This document shows positions 28,949 through 38,319 of a DNA stretch of 64,000 bases, piece after piece. The DNA comes from Bacillus carboniphilus (GTDB lineage Bacteria > Bacillota > Bacilli > Bacillales > JAIVKR01): assembly GCF_020524035.2 (NCBI RefSeq), contig NZ_CP129013.1:1229822-1293821 (forward strand), read 5' to 3'. The translations under genes were made by a program, and so were the position numbers. The notes beneath the pieces are model-generated. The model searched no databases and had not been told where the DNA came from. It worked only from the letters and a program-made list of their open reading frames with translations. How positions within the stretch are numbered: the first letter of the stretch is position 1; each line of letters opens with the position of its first letter.

Positions 28949-29202
28949 AAAATCCCCTATCTAATAATAGAGGTTGTTCAAAAAGTAATGAAAAATTGCT
29001 GTTGAATAACTTTGTTGGTTTGCTTTTCCGACACTCCGACGCCAGGATTGGCTAGCACGGGTGTTGTCCCTAGGATGGGGACGTTCTTAGCCCGTGAACC
29101 ATACTGTACGTACACTCCGAGTGCTCAAAGCTACACCGCCTCGTTCTTCTCGGCTCTTTTCCCCCTACTTTTTGAACACGCACTAATAGGAGATTTTTAC
29201 GC
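28949..29202 (-). terminator. gudB terminator interrupted by a repeat element
   Basis: Arms AAAAATCTCCTAT (near 29189-29201) and ATAGGGGATTTTT (near 28949-28962) on the minus strand would pair almost perfectly as a terminator hairpin for gudB. The family A element at 28971-29183 now separates them, with TAATAG duplicated on each side. Joining the flanks and removing one TAATAG gives a compact hairpin with a T-run. Whether it still terminates is unknown. Confidence 0.65.
28971..29183. mobile_element. Family A MITE-like element inside the gudB terminator
   Basis: A 213-bp element, AGGTTGTTCAAAAAGT at one end and ACTTTTTGAACACGCAC at the other, flanked by the perfect direct repeat TAATAG (28965-28970 and 29184-29189). 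It is homologous along its first 60 bases to the copies at 9699 and 14636. It carries no gene; a short plus-strand open frame overlapping it has no support. Confidence 0.85.
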
Positions 29203-29212
29203 GTCTGTAAAA

Positions 29213-30480
29213 CTAAATCCATCCTCTAAAACGGGATGCTTCAGCCATTTTGCGAACACCAACCATATAAGCAGCTAAACGCATATCTATTTTTCTATTA
29301 TAGGATGTGTTATAAATGTTATTGAATGCTTTCACCATTACATTCTCTAGTTTTTTCTCTACTTCTTCCTCTGTCCAATAATAGCCTTGATTATTTTGAA
29401 CCCACTCAAAATAAGAAACGGTAACTCCACCAGCACTTGCCAACACATCTGGGACTAGTAAAATACCCCTATCTGTTAAAATTTTCGTTGCTTCTATCGT
29501 GGTTGGTCCATTCGCAGCTTCAACGATAATAGATGCTCGAATGTTATATGCATTTTCTTCTGTTATTTGATTACCTATTGCAGCAGGAACGAGTATATCA
29601 CAGTCCAATTCTAATAGTTCTTGATTTGTTATGGTATCATTAAATAAATTGGTTACCGTTCCAAAGCTATCTCTTCGATCCAATAAATAATCAATATCTA
29701 ATCCGTTCTCATCATATAACCCACCATTAGCATCAGAGATACCAACGACTAAAGCTCCTGCATCATGCATAAATTTTGCTAAATAACTACCCGCATTTCC
29801 AAATCCTTGAACAACCACTTTTGCACCTTGTAAGTTAATCCCCTTTTTTCGCGCTGCCTCTTGTATGCATATTGTTACTCCCTTTGCAGTTGCTGACTCT
29901 CTTCCATGTGAACCTCCTAAAACAAGTGGCTTTCCAGTGATAAAACCTGGGGAATTAAATTCATACGACTATACTCATCCATCATCCAAGCCATGATTTG
30001 TGAGTTTGTAAAAACATCGGGAGCAGGGATATCTTTAGTGGGTCCGACAATTTGACTAATGGCTCTAACATATCCACGACTTAGTCTTTCTAATTCCCTA
30101 AAAGACATTTTACGCGGGTCACAAACAATACCACCTTTTCCACCACCATAAGGTAAATCTACGATTCCACATTTTAAACTCATCCAAATGGAAAGAGCTT
30201 TGACTTCTGTTTCCGTTACATCTGGATGAAATCGTATACCTCCTTTGGTTGGTCCTACAGCATCATTATGTTGTGCCCGGTAGCCAGTAAAAATTGAAAC
30301 AGAACCATCGTCCATTCGAACAGGAATCTGGACTTTCATCATTCTCATTGGTTCTTTAAGTAGTTCATACACTTCTTCAGGATATCCTAGCTTTTCTAAC
30401 GCATTATGTATAACAATTTGTGTTGATTTCAACACATCATGTGTCTTTTCTCCAGATTCTGTGTGTTTTTTGGCTACCAT
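29213..30480 (-). CDS. gudB: NAD-specific glutamate dehydrogenase, frameshifted
   Basis: Deaminates glutamate to 2-oxoglutarate. The start at 30480 ([12 protein letters not shown]) has AGGAGGTAAC. The N-terminal half has the catalytic lysine segment [15 protein letters not shown]. The frame breaks after MMDEYSR near 29960-29966, where the family continues (I)(R)EF(N/D)SPGFITGKP. That text resumes here in another frame, as if four bases were lost. Adding four bases gives 423 residues, a normal length. The C-terminal half has [15 protein letters not shown]. The change is not in a homopolymer, so a real mutation is possible. Confidence 0.88.
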
Positions 30481-30617
30481 TATGTTGTTACCTCCTACAA
30501 TGAATTCAGTTGATAATCTTTCATGACATAGTATACACCTTAACAACTTTTCTGGAAAGAATAAAAGAATAGAATCAGACTATAAATGTAAGCGATTTCA
30601 AACAGGCGGAATTAGTC

Positions 30618-30652
30618 TATAAAACAGGGACAATCATTTTGAATGTCCCTTA
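30618..30652 (-). terminator. Intrinsic terminator after ypbH
   Basis: Stem AGGGACA/TGTCCCT followed by GTTTTATAG on the minus strand, nine bases after the ypbH stop. Confidence 0.75.
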
Positions 30653-30660
30653 AACTACGC

Positions 30661-31257
30661 TTAATTTTTAAAAAGGTTAAAGTGTGTAGTAATCGTTTCA
30701 ACAGCATTATCATCCATTATATTTTGCCCGTATTCTCCAAGGAATTCTGGGGTTATCGGAGTCGAACTACCATACTCAGCTAATATGGCGATTAATGAAT
30801 CTAAATTAACCAATTCAGGAATATCTTTTATCCATAAGTAATATCTCCCTTGATATAGAAAGAGTGTACCACCAGTTACTTGGATAGTTGATAAAACATG
30901 ACCTAGTCGAATGACATCTTCAAATTGATCAAATCCATATAGTACAGCATTTCTTTCATCAAGCATTACTTGCATTTCAATAACATCATCGATGAACTCT
31001 TCATCCAATGTATCTATTTGACTTTTTGTTACAATAATTACCATCCCTTGTGCTTGAAGAGAGAATACTTCAATAGCTATGGGACCATTCGGTTCAAAGC
31101 CCAACTCTTCACTAGCTTCATTCATCATGTCTTGGAAAAGCTGATGTACCTTGAGCGAATCTCGCCACAAATCTTCCCTAGATAATCCCCTATCCATCAA
31201 ATCATCTAATGTTAAAAAAATCTTTATTTTATCATAATTCAAGCGCTCAAGTCGCAT
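30661..31257 (-). CDS. ypbH: MecA-like ClpC adaptor protein (YpbH/MecB)
   Basis: Adaptor that feeds substrates to the ClpCP protease. The 198-residue product starts MRLERLNYDKIKIFLTLDDL, the N-terminal substrate-binding domain of the MecA family, and ends in the ClpC-binding domain. It is the MecA paralogue expected beside gudB. A competence-type mecA locus is not in this window. Confidence 0.88.
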   Translation of the reverse strand: MRLERLNYDKIKIFLTLDDLMDRGLSREDLWRDSLKVHQLFQDMMNEASEELGFEPNGPIAIEVFSLQAQGMVIIVTKSQIDTLDEEFIDDVIEMQVMLDERNAVLYGFDQFEDVIRLGHVLSTIQVTGGTLFLYQGRYYLWIKDIPELVNLDSLIAILAEYGSSTPITPEFLGEYGQNIMDDNAVETITTHFNLFKN

Positions 31258-31393
31258 CCTTTTCCCTCCCAGCAGTTGAAAACTCTCAAACGTTTCTACA
31301 CTATTGTATGAAAAATGAGCGAGATGGTTCTTAAGTTAATAACAGTTTACAACCTTCCATTCAATAAGACAAGGCTTATTGCTTGTACATCCC

Positions 31394-32158
31394 TTAGTTA
31401 GCTTTCATAATGGTCAATTGATGGGTTTCACTTTTGGCACCTATTCGCATTGGAATACCTGTTGTACCGTATCCATTACTCACTAAAACAGCAGTATGAC
31501 CATAATAATCAAGGCTACCTTTTTTATAAAAACCAATTGGACCTAATCTAATTTGTCCACCATGCGTGTGTCCAGAAAGAACGAGATCAACCTCCGATTT
31601 TTTTCCTAGTTGTGATATGACATTAGGGTGGTGACTAACTAATATTGTAAATCCACAAATTCCTTCTAATGCTTTGTCCAGACGATCTCTTTGTTTTGAA
31701 ATATCATCTATCCCTGCCAAGTTTAGGGTGCCATTTTTCAATTGTAAAGTAATAGCGCAATTATTCAGAACAATAATCCCTAATTCAAGCAATAAAGCAT
31801 CCAGGTTCCTTGCACCAATCTCTTCATCATTATTACCATATACAAAATATACAGGCGCAATTTTCTTAAGTTCTACTAAATTTTTTTTAACTCTTTTTAA
31901 TGAAACTCCTTTTTCTGCTAGATCTCCACCAATGATAACCACATCAATTGGCTGATCAATTTGATCCAATAACTTTTTTGAAATCAGTCTCCTGTGAATA
32001 TCGGATATAAAAAAAATGTTAACCTGTTCATTGTCACTCGGAAAGTTTGAAAAGGTTAACACTTGTTTAATTAAATGATTATCAAATGCATTTTTAACCA
32101 TCATGATATTTATGAAAACGATAAAGGCTACCCCAATAATGATAATTGAAACAGTCAT
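31394..32158 (-). CDS. ypbG: Membrane-anchored metallophosphoesterase, YpbG-like
   Basis: Calcineurin-like phosphoesterase of unknown substrate. An N-terminal membrane helix spans about residues 3-20. The metal motifs follow in order: FFISDIHRR, GGDLAEKG, YGNNDEE, VSHHPN and LSGHTHGGQIRLG. The 254-residue length fits the YkoQ/YpbG group. Its ATG overlaps the stop of the preceding small membrane-protein gene (ATGA). Confidence 0.88.
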   Translation of the reverse strand: MTVSIIIIGVAFIVFINIMMVKNAFDNHLIKQVLTFSNFPSDNEQVNIFFISDIHRRLISKKLLDQIDQPIDVVIIGGDLAEKGVSLKRVKKNLVELKKIAPVYFVYGNNDEEIGARNLDALLLELGIIVLNNCAITLQLKNGTLNLAGIDDISKQRDRLDKALEGICGFTILVSHHPNVISQLGKKSEVDLVLSGHTHGGQIRLGPIGFYKKGSLDYYGHTAVLVSNGYGTTGIPMRIGAKSETHQLTIMKAN

Positions 32159-32553
32159 TCTGACCCTCCAGTATCGTATGTCGTTTCTCTCTGCATATTA
32201 ATTGTCATTCCACTATAGAGGACAGAAAAAACAATCAATAATATTGTTTGCCATGCACCTAAACTAAATAAGAGATAGAAAGAAACGAACACCATACTCC
32301 CTATGATTAAATCCAACCAATTTATTCGGTTATTTTTTCTTAAGAAAGGAAGTTGCTCTACAAATAGATTCAATATTTTTGAATTAAAAACAAACCCGAA
32401 AAAAAGACACACCATCGCTAATACAAAATTTAACGGCTGACTAATCAGGTCATATAAGAAATAATCAATTTCTAATGGACTAGCTTCAGGAAAAAAGCTA
32501 ATCATTAAATAACCTGCAATAAAACCAAAAAATAAATAAAAAATATGAAACAT
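32155..32553 (-). CDS. Small polytopic membrane protein, unknown
   Basis: I do not recognise the family. The 132 residues predict about four membrane helices, with a short charged loop (RKNNR) in the middle. It ends in a four-base overlap with the phosphoesterase gene, so the two are translated together and may act together. The start has GAGGGA upstream. Confidence 0.7.
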   Translation of the reverse strand: MFHIFYLFFGFIAGYLMISFFPEASPLEIDYFLYDLISQPLNFVLAMVCLFFGFVFNSKILNLFVEQLPFLRKNNRINWLDLIIGSMVFVSFYLLFSLGAWQTILLIVFSVLYSGMTINMQRETTYDTGGSE

Positions 32554-32601
32554 GATTATCCCTCCCCTACAAACTATGTAAGAGAGGAATGGTTCATGTC
32601 G

Positions 32602-33246
32602 TTATTTTTCTTCAAATATTTCGAGAACCCTAAACCCGTTTTTTTCTAGCTTACTTAAAAATTCAGGAATATTATCTTTCTTTTCGATTTTCAAGACAAT
32701 TCTTCTGACTAACTTGTCTGTTTCATCAAAAGTGACAATTGAGATTATTTGTTCGTGATATTGTTTGGCTACCTCTGCTAAGCGGGCTAGTCTCCCACCT
32801 GCTTCAATGGATGTAATGGTAATTCTAACTCCATTCTTTTTCATCCCAAAAGCACTTTGAAATTGCTCTAAAACTTCATATCTTGTTACTAACCCTTTGA
32901 ACTCAAGAGAGGAATCAACAACTGCTAAAGCTGGAAAATCCTTTAAACTTAACAGAATGCTCTCAAATTTTTCATCACCCGTTAAGAATGTATTTTGGTG
33001 GGTACATATTTTCCCTACTAGCACTTCTTTTAAAAATTGCTCTTTGTTAGAAGAACCTTCAAAAAAATGACGGTATATTTGATATCGAGTAACCATTCCT
33101 ACATATCTTTGTTCATCTAGAACAGGGACTCCATCAATTTCATTTCTTTCTAATATATTTAATACTTCATCGACAGTTTGATCTAATTGCACAGTGATTG
33201 ATTTATGCTTAGGAATCATAATACTACTAACGAACATGGAGATCAC
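32602..33246 (-). CDS. CBS-pair protein with an ACT-like C-terminus
   Basis: Two CBS repeats occupy about residues 1-60 and 75-130 (MIPKHKSITVQLDQTVDEVL and LALVVDSSLEFKGLVTRYE-type strands, with DGVPVLDEQRYVGMVTRYQIY). They are followed by a C-terminal region resembling an ACT fold. The order is like AcuB of the acetoin utilisation cluster, but no acuA or acuC is nearby. CBS pairs usually bind adenine nucleotides. The role here is unknown. Confidence 0.75.
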   Translation of the reverse strand: MISMFVSSIMIPKHKSITVQLDQTVDEVLNILERNEIDGVPVLDEQRYVGMVTRYQIYRHFFEGSSNKEQFLKEVLVGKICTHQNTFLTGDEKFESILLSLKDFPALAVVDSSLEFKGLVTRYEVLEQFQSAFGMKKNGVRITITSIEAGGRLARLAEVAKQYHEQIISIVTFDETDKLVRRIVLKIEKKDNIPEFLSKLEKNGFRVLEIFEEK

Positions 33247-33348
33247 CTCATCTATATTTTTTACGTATCATCAAATTATATAACTGTATTTGTTGAATGT
33301 CATAATAAACTATTCGACATTTTTCTTAAATATCCTCTTTAGGACTCC

Positions 33349-33807
33349 TTATTTATTCTCAAAGTATAGGTTGATATCAAATTCTCTCTTCATAAAAGAA
33401 TAAACTTCATCACGCTTACTCCATAATTGAGGTTCATTCCAGAGATCTGTACTCTTATCAATGAGCTCACAACGCAAATCATGAAATTCTTTTTCCGATT
33501 TTTCTTCCTTCTTCTTATAATAAATCGCCGTTGCATAGCAAGCAGCTATGACTAGAACGTAAAAAAGATGGTTTGACGTTTGAAAAAACAAGTCAAACAT
33601 TTCCACGAGTTGATTATTTGATGGTTGGATGATCTCAATCCAAGCAAAATAAAAATAAACCAACGTCAATACAAAGGACAACCATAACCATCTCGTCGTT
33701 TTCACTTTGTATTGATCATACTTTTTCTTCCTTTTTACTATTCCTTTTAACATCTCTCTTGTCGGTTTATCTGCATATTTTTCTAACTGATCAATGCTTT
33801 TCTCCAT
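33349..33807 (-). CDS. ypbF: YpbF-like membrane protein (DUF2663)
   Basis: Function unknown. The 152 residues have a basic N-terminal stretch (IVKRKKKYDQYKVK) and two membrane helices near residues 40-60 and 78-98. A charged C-terminal tail follows. The position after ypbE matches B. subtilis ypbF. Confidence 0.78.
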   Translation of the reverse strand: MEKSIDQLEKYADKPTREMLKGIVKRKKKYDQYKVKTTRWLWLSFVLTLVYFYFAWIEIIQPSNNQLVEMFDLFFQTSNHLFYVLVIAACYATAIYYKKKEEKSEKEFHDLRCELIDKSTDLWNEPQLWSKRDEVYSFMKREFDINLYFENK

Positions 33808-33892
33808 CGTTCACCTCTCCATTCTTCATTAGTACAAGTTATGCTATTGAAGAACAGAGATTCATATTTTCAATCAGTAAGGGAATAATAGT

Positions 33893-34294
33893 TCATTTTT
33901 CTATTGGAATTTTTAACACTTGTCCTTCAAATAGTTGATTATCAGCTAATTGATTATACTCTTTTATTCGTTCAACAGCTGTTTCATCACCATAATATTC
34001 AACCGAAATTGAAGAAAGTGTTTCACCTTCTTTTACTGAATGCTCAATCGTTTCTATTTGTTCAGTTATTTGAGAAGGTTCATTTATAAGTGTGTAAGGT
34101 TGCTCCGTTGCCATTCTTTCATTACCTAAAGTAACCTGTATGAAATAAGTAATCAATATAACAAACGGTAAACAAATAAAGATAATGACCAATACAAAGG
34201 TTGTCGGTAGTGGTTTTTTCTTTTTTTTCTTCTTTCGGTGCACATCTACTCGAGAAGGAAGAGTATTATGGGATTGTTCAGCCGGTTTCTCCAC
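33893..34294 (-). CDS. ypbE: LysM-domain protein with one membrane anchor, YpbE-like
   Basis: Peptidoglycan-binding protein, probably facing the wall. A lysine run near residues 20-28 precedes a membrane helix near 32-52. The C-terminal LysM domain begins EHSVKEGETLSSISVEYYG and ends GQVLKIP. The order ypbD-ypbE-ypbF is conserved with B. subtilis. Confidence 0.85.
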   Translation of the reverse strand: MEKPAEQSHNTLPSRVDVHRKKKKKKKPLPTTFVLVIIFICLPFVILITYFIQVTLGNERMATEQPYTLINEPSQITEQIETIEHSVKEGETLSSISVEYYGDETAVERIKEYNQLADNQLFEGQVLKIPIEK

Positions 34295-34303
34295 CTTTTT
34301 CTC

Positions 34304-34906
34304 TCACCCCTTTAAATCTTTTGACAAATATTTTGTTCGAATTTGCAGGGCAAACACAAAATCGATTAAAAAATGCGCCAACATCGACGGAAGGATACTT
34401 TCCGTTATTTCATAGACAACACCAAGTAAAAAACTAACGAAAACAACCAATGAAAATAACAATACTTTCCCTAAATAACGAACATGAAGTAAAGCAAAAA
34501 TAATACTAGCGGTGATTAATCCAAAACTCGTTTGAAGAACCCCTCTAAATAATAACTCCTCACAAAAGGCAATAAGAGCCGTTAAAAAGAATATTTCAAT
34601 ATAAGAGCGGTTCTGGAATAACTTTTCATTTATACCACCGTCATCATACCACTTCTCTGGTGCATATTTGACAATAGCTGTGTCCACTAAAATAACAAAG
34701 AGAGCGGTACCGTTACCAATTAGAATAAAGTTCGGTTGTGGATGTCCCCAAATATCCCGCCAAGACAGCCAGTTGTCAAAAAGAAAAAAGCTTAAAACAA
34801 TCGCAGTGATTAAAATTAGTGCTTGTGTAAAATATAGCTGACTTCTAATTTGTTTATCGGTCAATCGTTCAATTACTTTCTGCTGCTTTTGAAACAATTT
34901 TGTCAT
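34304..34906 (-). CDS. ypbD: CPBP-family intramembrane metalloprotease, YpbD-like
   Basis: Polytopic 200-residue protein of the CAAX/bacteriocin-processing family. The motifs are EELLFRGVLQTSFG, FALLHVRYLG and SMLAHFLIDF, which carry the glutamates and histidines of the active site. Its substrate is unknown. It begins one base after the recS stop. Confidence 0.88.
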   Translation of the reverse strand: MTKLFQKQQKVIERLTDKQIRSQLYFTQALILITAIVLSFFLFDNWLSWRDIWGHPQPNFILIGNGTALFVILVDTAIVKYAPEKWYDDGGINEKLFQNRSYIEIFFLTALIAFCEELLFRGVLQTSFGLITASIIFALLHVRYLGKVLLFSLVVFVSFLLGVVYEITESILPSMLAHFLIDFVFALQIRTKYLSKDLKG

Positions 34907-34907
34907 C

Positions 34908-36395
34908 CTACTCTATTTTAAATATTCTTCGCAATTCTTCTTCCCATTTTAGATCCTGAGACTGTTCTTCTTTATTTACAGCATAGTATGTTTCTACCTT
35001 AATTCCACACCGGTCACAACATTGCTCTGGTTTTTCCTTTATCTGTTCACCAAAATAGTCCAATAGAAAAGTCCTTCTGCATGAAGAGAGGTACAAATAT
35101 TCAAGCATTTTCTTCAATTTCCTTTTCTTTAATTGCTTGCGTTGTTCGATAATGTCTTTGATCTTTTCGATTAGCGTCGTGCAGTCATAAACAGAGGAAA
35201 GCTGACGAACATAATGGTGGATAAACCGCCATTGTACCTCTGATAAACCTAGTTGCGACCACTCATTTTCAGTTAAATCAATCTTAATTTTATTCGTTTT
35301 TTCATTGTATAGTTGCCTTATAATCGGATCAATCATTTCAACAGAAGGAAAGTCTTGTTCAATCAATGACTTCGGTAAATATACATCCGTTTCCATTATG
35401 AATGTATAGGCTATACTAAGTTCTCCATCTCTGCCCGCCCTTCCAATCTCTTGCATATAACTTTCGATTTGACCAGGAAAATGAAAATGGATGACAAACC
35501 GAATATTGGGCTTATTAATTCCCATACCAAAAGCATTCGTTGCTACAATGCACTTAAGTTGATTATTGATAAACTGATGTTGAATTAAACTTCTATCTTC
35601 ATTTGATATGCCCGCATGATAAAAAGCAACAGATTTGAAGCCTTTGTCTTTTAAGAATTCGGCTATTTTTTCTGTCCACGATCGACTCGAACAATAAATT
35701 ATACCTGGACCTTCTATTTCGGATAAAAGGTCATAGATTTTTACTAGTTTTTCATTTGCTGATAAAACCTTTTCAACTACAAAACTAATATTTGGGCGAT
35801 TCACCGACTGAATGACATATTCCGGATCTTGAAAATGTAAATGATTCGAAATATCTTGTAATATTTCTAAAGTAGCCGTTGCTGTTACAGCTAAACAAGG
35901 AGGATTTCCTATTTCCTTTCGAATGGAGCCTAGTAACGAGTAATTAGGTCTAAAATCATGACCCCATTGCGAAATACAGTGTGCCTCATCTACAACAAAT
36001 AAAGATACGTTAATCTCCTTTAACGCCTGTCTTATTTTTGGTGATTGAATAATTTCTGGAGATAAGTATACAAATCGATATTTCTCCAAATTAACAACCA
36101 CCGATTCTTTTTCCTTAAACGTAAGCATACTGTTAATCGAAATTGCTCGTTTTTCTCCCTGTTCATTGAGTTGGTTCACTTGATCCTCCATCAATGAAAT
36201 TAAAGGAGAAATAATCACCACAGTTCCTGGAAGTATATACCCTGGCAATTGGTAACATAAAGACTTCCCCCCTCCTGTAGGAAGCAACGCAATGACATCT
36301 CTTTGTGATAAAATGGAAGATATAATCTCTTTTTGACCTGGCCTAAAAGATAGATAGCCAAACTTTTCTTTTAAGGTTGCAAATAGACGATTCAA
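34908..36395 (-). CDS. recS: RecQ-family DNA helicase RecS
   Basis: ATP-dependent 3'-5' helicase. The 495-residue product opens with the RecQ motif 0 (FGYLSFRPGQKEII). Walker A is LLPTGGGKSLCYQLPG, the DEAH box is VVDEAHCISQWGHDFRP, and motif VI is QEIGRAGRDG. A cysteine cluster near the C-terminus (CCDRCG) suggests the zinc site. It lacks an HRDC domain, as in the short RecS form. It overlaps ypbB by four bases. Confidence 0.93.
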   Translation of the reverse strand: MNRLFATLKEKFGYLSFRPGQKEIISSILSQRDVIALLPTGGGKSLCYQLPGYILPGTVVIISPLISLMEDQVNQLNEQGEKRAISINSMLTFKEKESVVVNLEKYRFVYLSPEIIQSPKIRQALKEINVSLFVVDEAHCISQWGHDFRPNYSLLGSIRKEIGNPPCLAVTATATLEILQDISNHLHFQDPEYVIQSVNRPNISFVVEKVLSANEKLVKIYDLLSEIEGPGIIYCSSRSWTEKIAEFLKDKGFKSVAFYHAGISNEDRSLIQHQFINNQLKCIVATNAFGMGINKPNIRFVIHFHFPGQIESYMQEIGRAGRDGELSIAYTFIMETDVYLPKSLIEQDFPSVEMIDPIIRQLYNEKTNKIKIDLTENEWSQLGLSEVQWRFIHHYVRQLSSVYDCTTLIEKIKDIIEQRKQLKKRKLKKMLEYLYLSSCRRTFLLDYFGEQIKEKPEQCCDRCGIKVETYYAVNKEEQSQDLKWEEELRRIFKIE

Positions 36396-37501
36396 TTTCC
36401 GGCCCTCCGCAATTTAGCAAGAGCTAATCGAATTTGAAAAAAACTGAATTGGTTATGTAAATCTTCTTTAATGACTGATAATTTTTGCACTTTTTTTCCC
36501 TTCAAATAATTATTAATGATGTTATAATCTTTTTCACTTAAAAGAGGCTCAACTTCAAAGTCGTTTAGATGAAAAGCAAGCTCAACAAAATGATCTTCGA
36601 TGGTTCCAGTCTTCAGTTTTCTTATAGTGGAAATCTGCTCAATTGTGTATCCTTTTTCATAGAAAAACAATGTTTTCCTAGTTGATTGAGTTAATGTTTC
36701 ATAGTCAAGAAAATCTTCCATAAGCCTATAAAGTAAGGGATATACAGCTTGATTATTAGAGAGCGATTCGATCATTTTATGAATAGTCGCCCAAAACCAA
36801 ACATCAATATATTCTTTATCTTTATGAAAGAAATCTCCTAACTGCAAGTTTGTTAATCCTGCTCGATTATAAACAGATAAACGGAATGTAATTAATAACG
36901 CTTCCTCATCAGTAAGAGAGGATAACAGTTCGTGTAACTGTTTATGAGACTGGTTAATAATCTCTTGTTTTGATAAAGGCATTGAGAGTAAAAAATTTTT
37001 CACCTTGGTTTGTTGTTGCCGATCTTTCATAACAGGTTGAAAGGACTGTTGATAAGCAATATGGGAAACAGATTGTATATATAGTGCTAATCTATTCCAA
37101 AACCTCCGATCAATATTTTGATATTTTAACCCCTCTAAGGCATTTGGCATAGGTCGTCCAATCAATAAACGACCTAATAATATCTTGCCTTCTGTTGTTA
37201 GTATATAACTATTCTCCGTTTGTCGATCGATCACCTTTTGCTCCTCTAAATAGATAATCACTTCAATAAAAGAGTATTTTGTTAATTGCATAAATACACC
37301 AAAAAGATTCGTTAATTTAAATAAATAGCTGTCTTGAATGGTTTGCGAAGATTTTTTCCCATTTAGTATATGAAGGACTGCCGAAACCGTTCTTTGACCG
37401 TCCAGATGATTTAAGCAATATAGGATACAAACATGTAAATAAGAAAACGAAAGGATTTCGCTTTTCTCGTTAACCGATAATTCTTTTGAAGAGAGGACCA
37501 C
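36392..37501 (-). CDS. ypbB: YpbB-like protein with a C-terminal helix-turn-helix
   Basis: Function unknown. The 369-residue helical protein ends in a HTH_40-type segment near residues 270-330 (KGYTIEQISTIRKLKTGTIEDHFVELAF). It is directly upstream of and overlapping recS, an invariant pairing in Bacillus, so a helper role to the helicase is plausible. This last point is inference. Confidence 0.82.
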   Translation of the reverse strand: MVLSSKELSVNEKSEILSFSYLHVCILYCLNHLDGQRTVSAVLHILNGKKSSQTIQDSYLFKLTNLFGVFMQLTKYSFIEVIIYLEEQKVIDRQTENSYILTTEGKILLGRLLIGRPMPNALEGLKYQNIDRRFWNRLALYIQSVSHIAYQQSFQPVMKDRQQQTKVKNFLLSMPLSKQEIINQSHKQLHELLSSLTDEEALLITFRLSVYNRAGLTNLQLGDFFHKDKEYIDVWFWATIHKMIESLSNNQAVYPLLYRLMEDFLDYETLTQSTRKTLFFYEKGYTIEQISTIRKLKTGTIEDHFVELAFHLNDFEVEPLLSEKDYNIINNYLKGKKVQKLSVIKEDLHNQFSFFQIRLALAKLRRAGN

Positions 37502-37684
37502 AATCCCACCTCGTATTTTAGAGTACCAATGTGATCATTTTATCATAAAAATATACTAAAAGGTGGATGATCATGCTTTATTGAGCTTTATCTATAGAAA
37601 TTTTTTCTTTCCAAAAAAACCATTGCTGAACTCTATGAAAATAGCAAAACCCTTGTATGATAAGCATTCTCAATGAGTTTTCTG

Positions 37685-37713
37685 TTGAAATGTTTTAATT
37701 TCCCCTTTAAAAT
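37685..37713 (+). promoter_or_regulatory. Candidate sigma-A promoter of fer
   Basis: TTGAAA, 17 bases, TAAAAT, about 100 bases upstream of the fer ATG. It lies in the 314-bp divergent gap between ypbB and fer, where I see nothing else. Confidence 0.55.
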
Positions 37714-37770
37714 AAACATAGTCCCATAAAATATAGAGAATGAAAATCCAGCAAAAGAAAACACTTCTAA

Positions 37771-38064
<294 letters not shown>

Positions 38065-38079
38065 GATCTGAATATAAAG

Positions 38080-38120
38080 GATAAGCATGTGCTATGAAAA
38101 GTACACATGCTTTTTTATTT
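38080..38120 (+). terminator. Intrinsic terminator after fer
   Basis: Stem GCATGTG/CACATGC followed by TTTTTTATTT on the plus strand, within 20 bases of the fer stop. Confidence 0.88.
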
Positions 38121-38249
38121 ATTAAAAGTAAAACCGATATCATTAAACGAGGTTTTTTTACTCAATATATACGTTGTAATTCTTCTTGAAACTCAATAAA
38201 AGTAATGGGTTGTAAAAACTTCATTTATCCTCTATCTGTAAAAAGTCAA

Positions 38250-38284
38250 AAAACCTCTAGATTAAATGACTAGAGGTTTTTCAT
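38250..38284 (-). terminator. Intrinsic terminator after ribU
   Basis: Stem AAACCTCTAG/CTAGAGGTTT followed by TTTGAC on the minus strand, downstream of ribU. The A and T flanks would also allow function on the plus strand. Confidence 0.85.
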
Positions 38285-38319
38285 TTATTTTAATCAACTG
38301 CCATCTATCTCAAAAAAAC

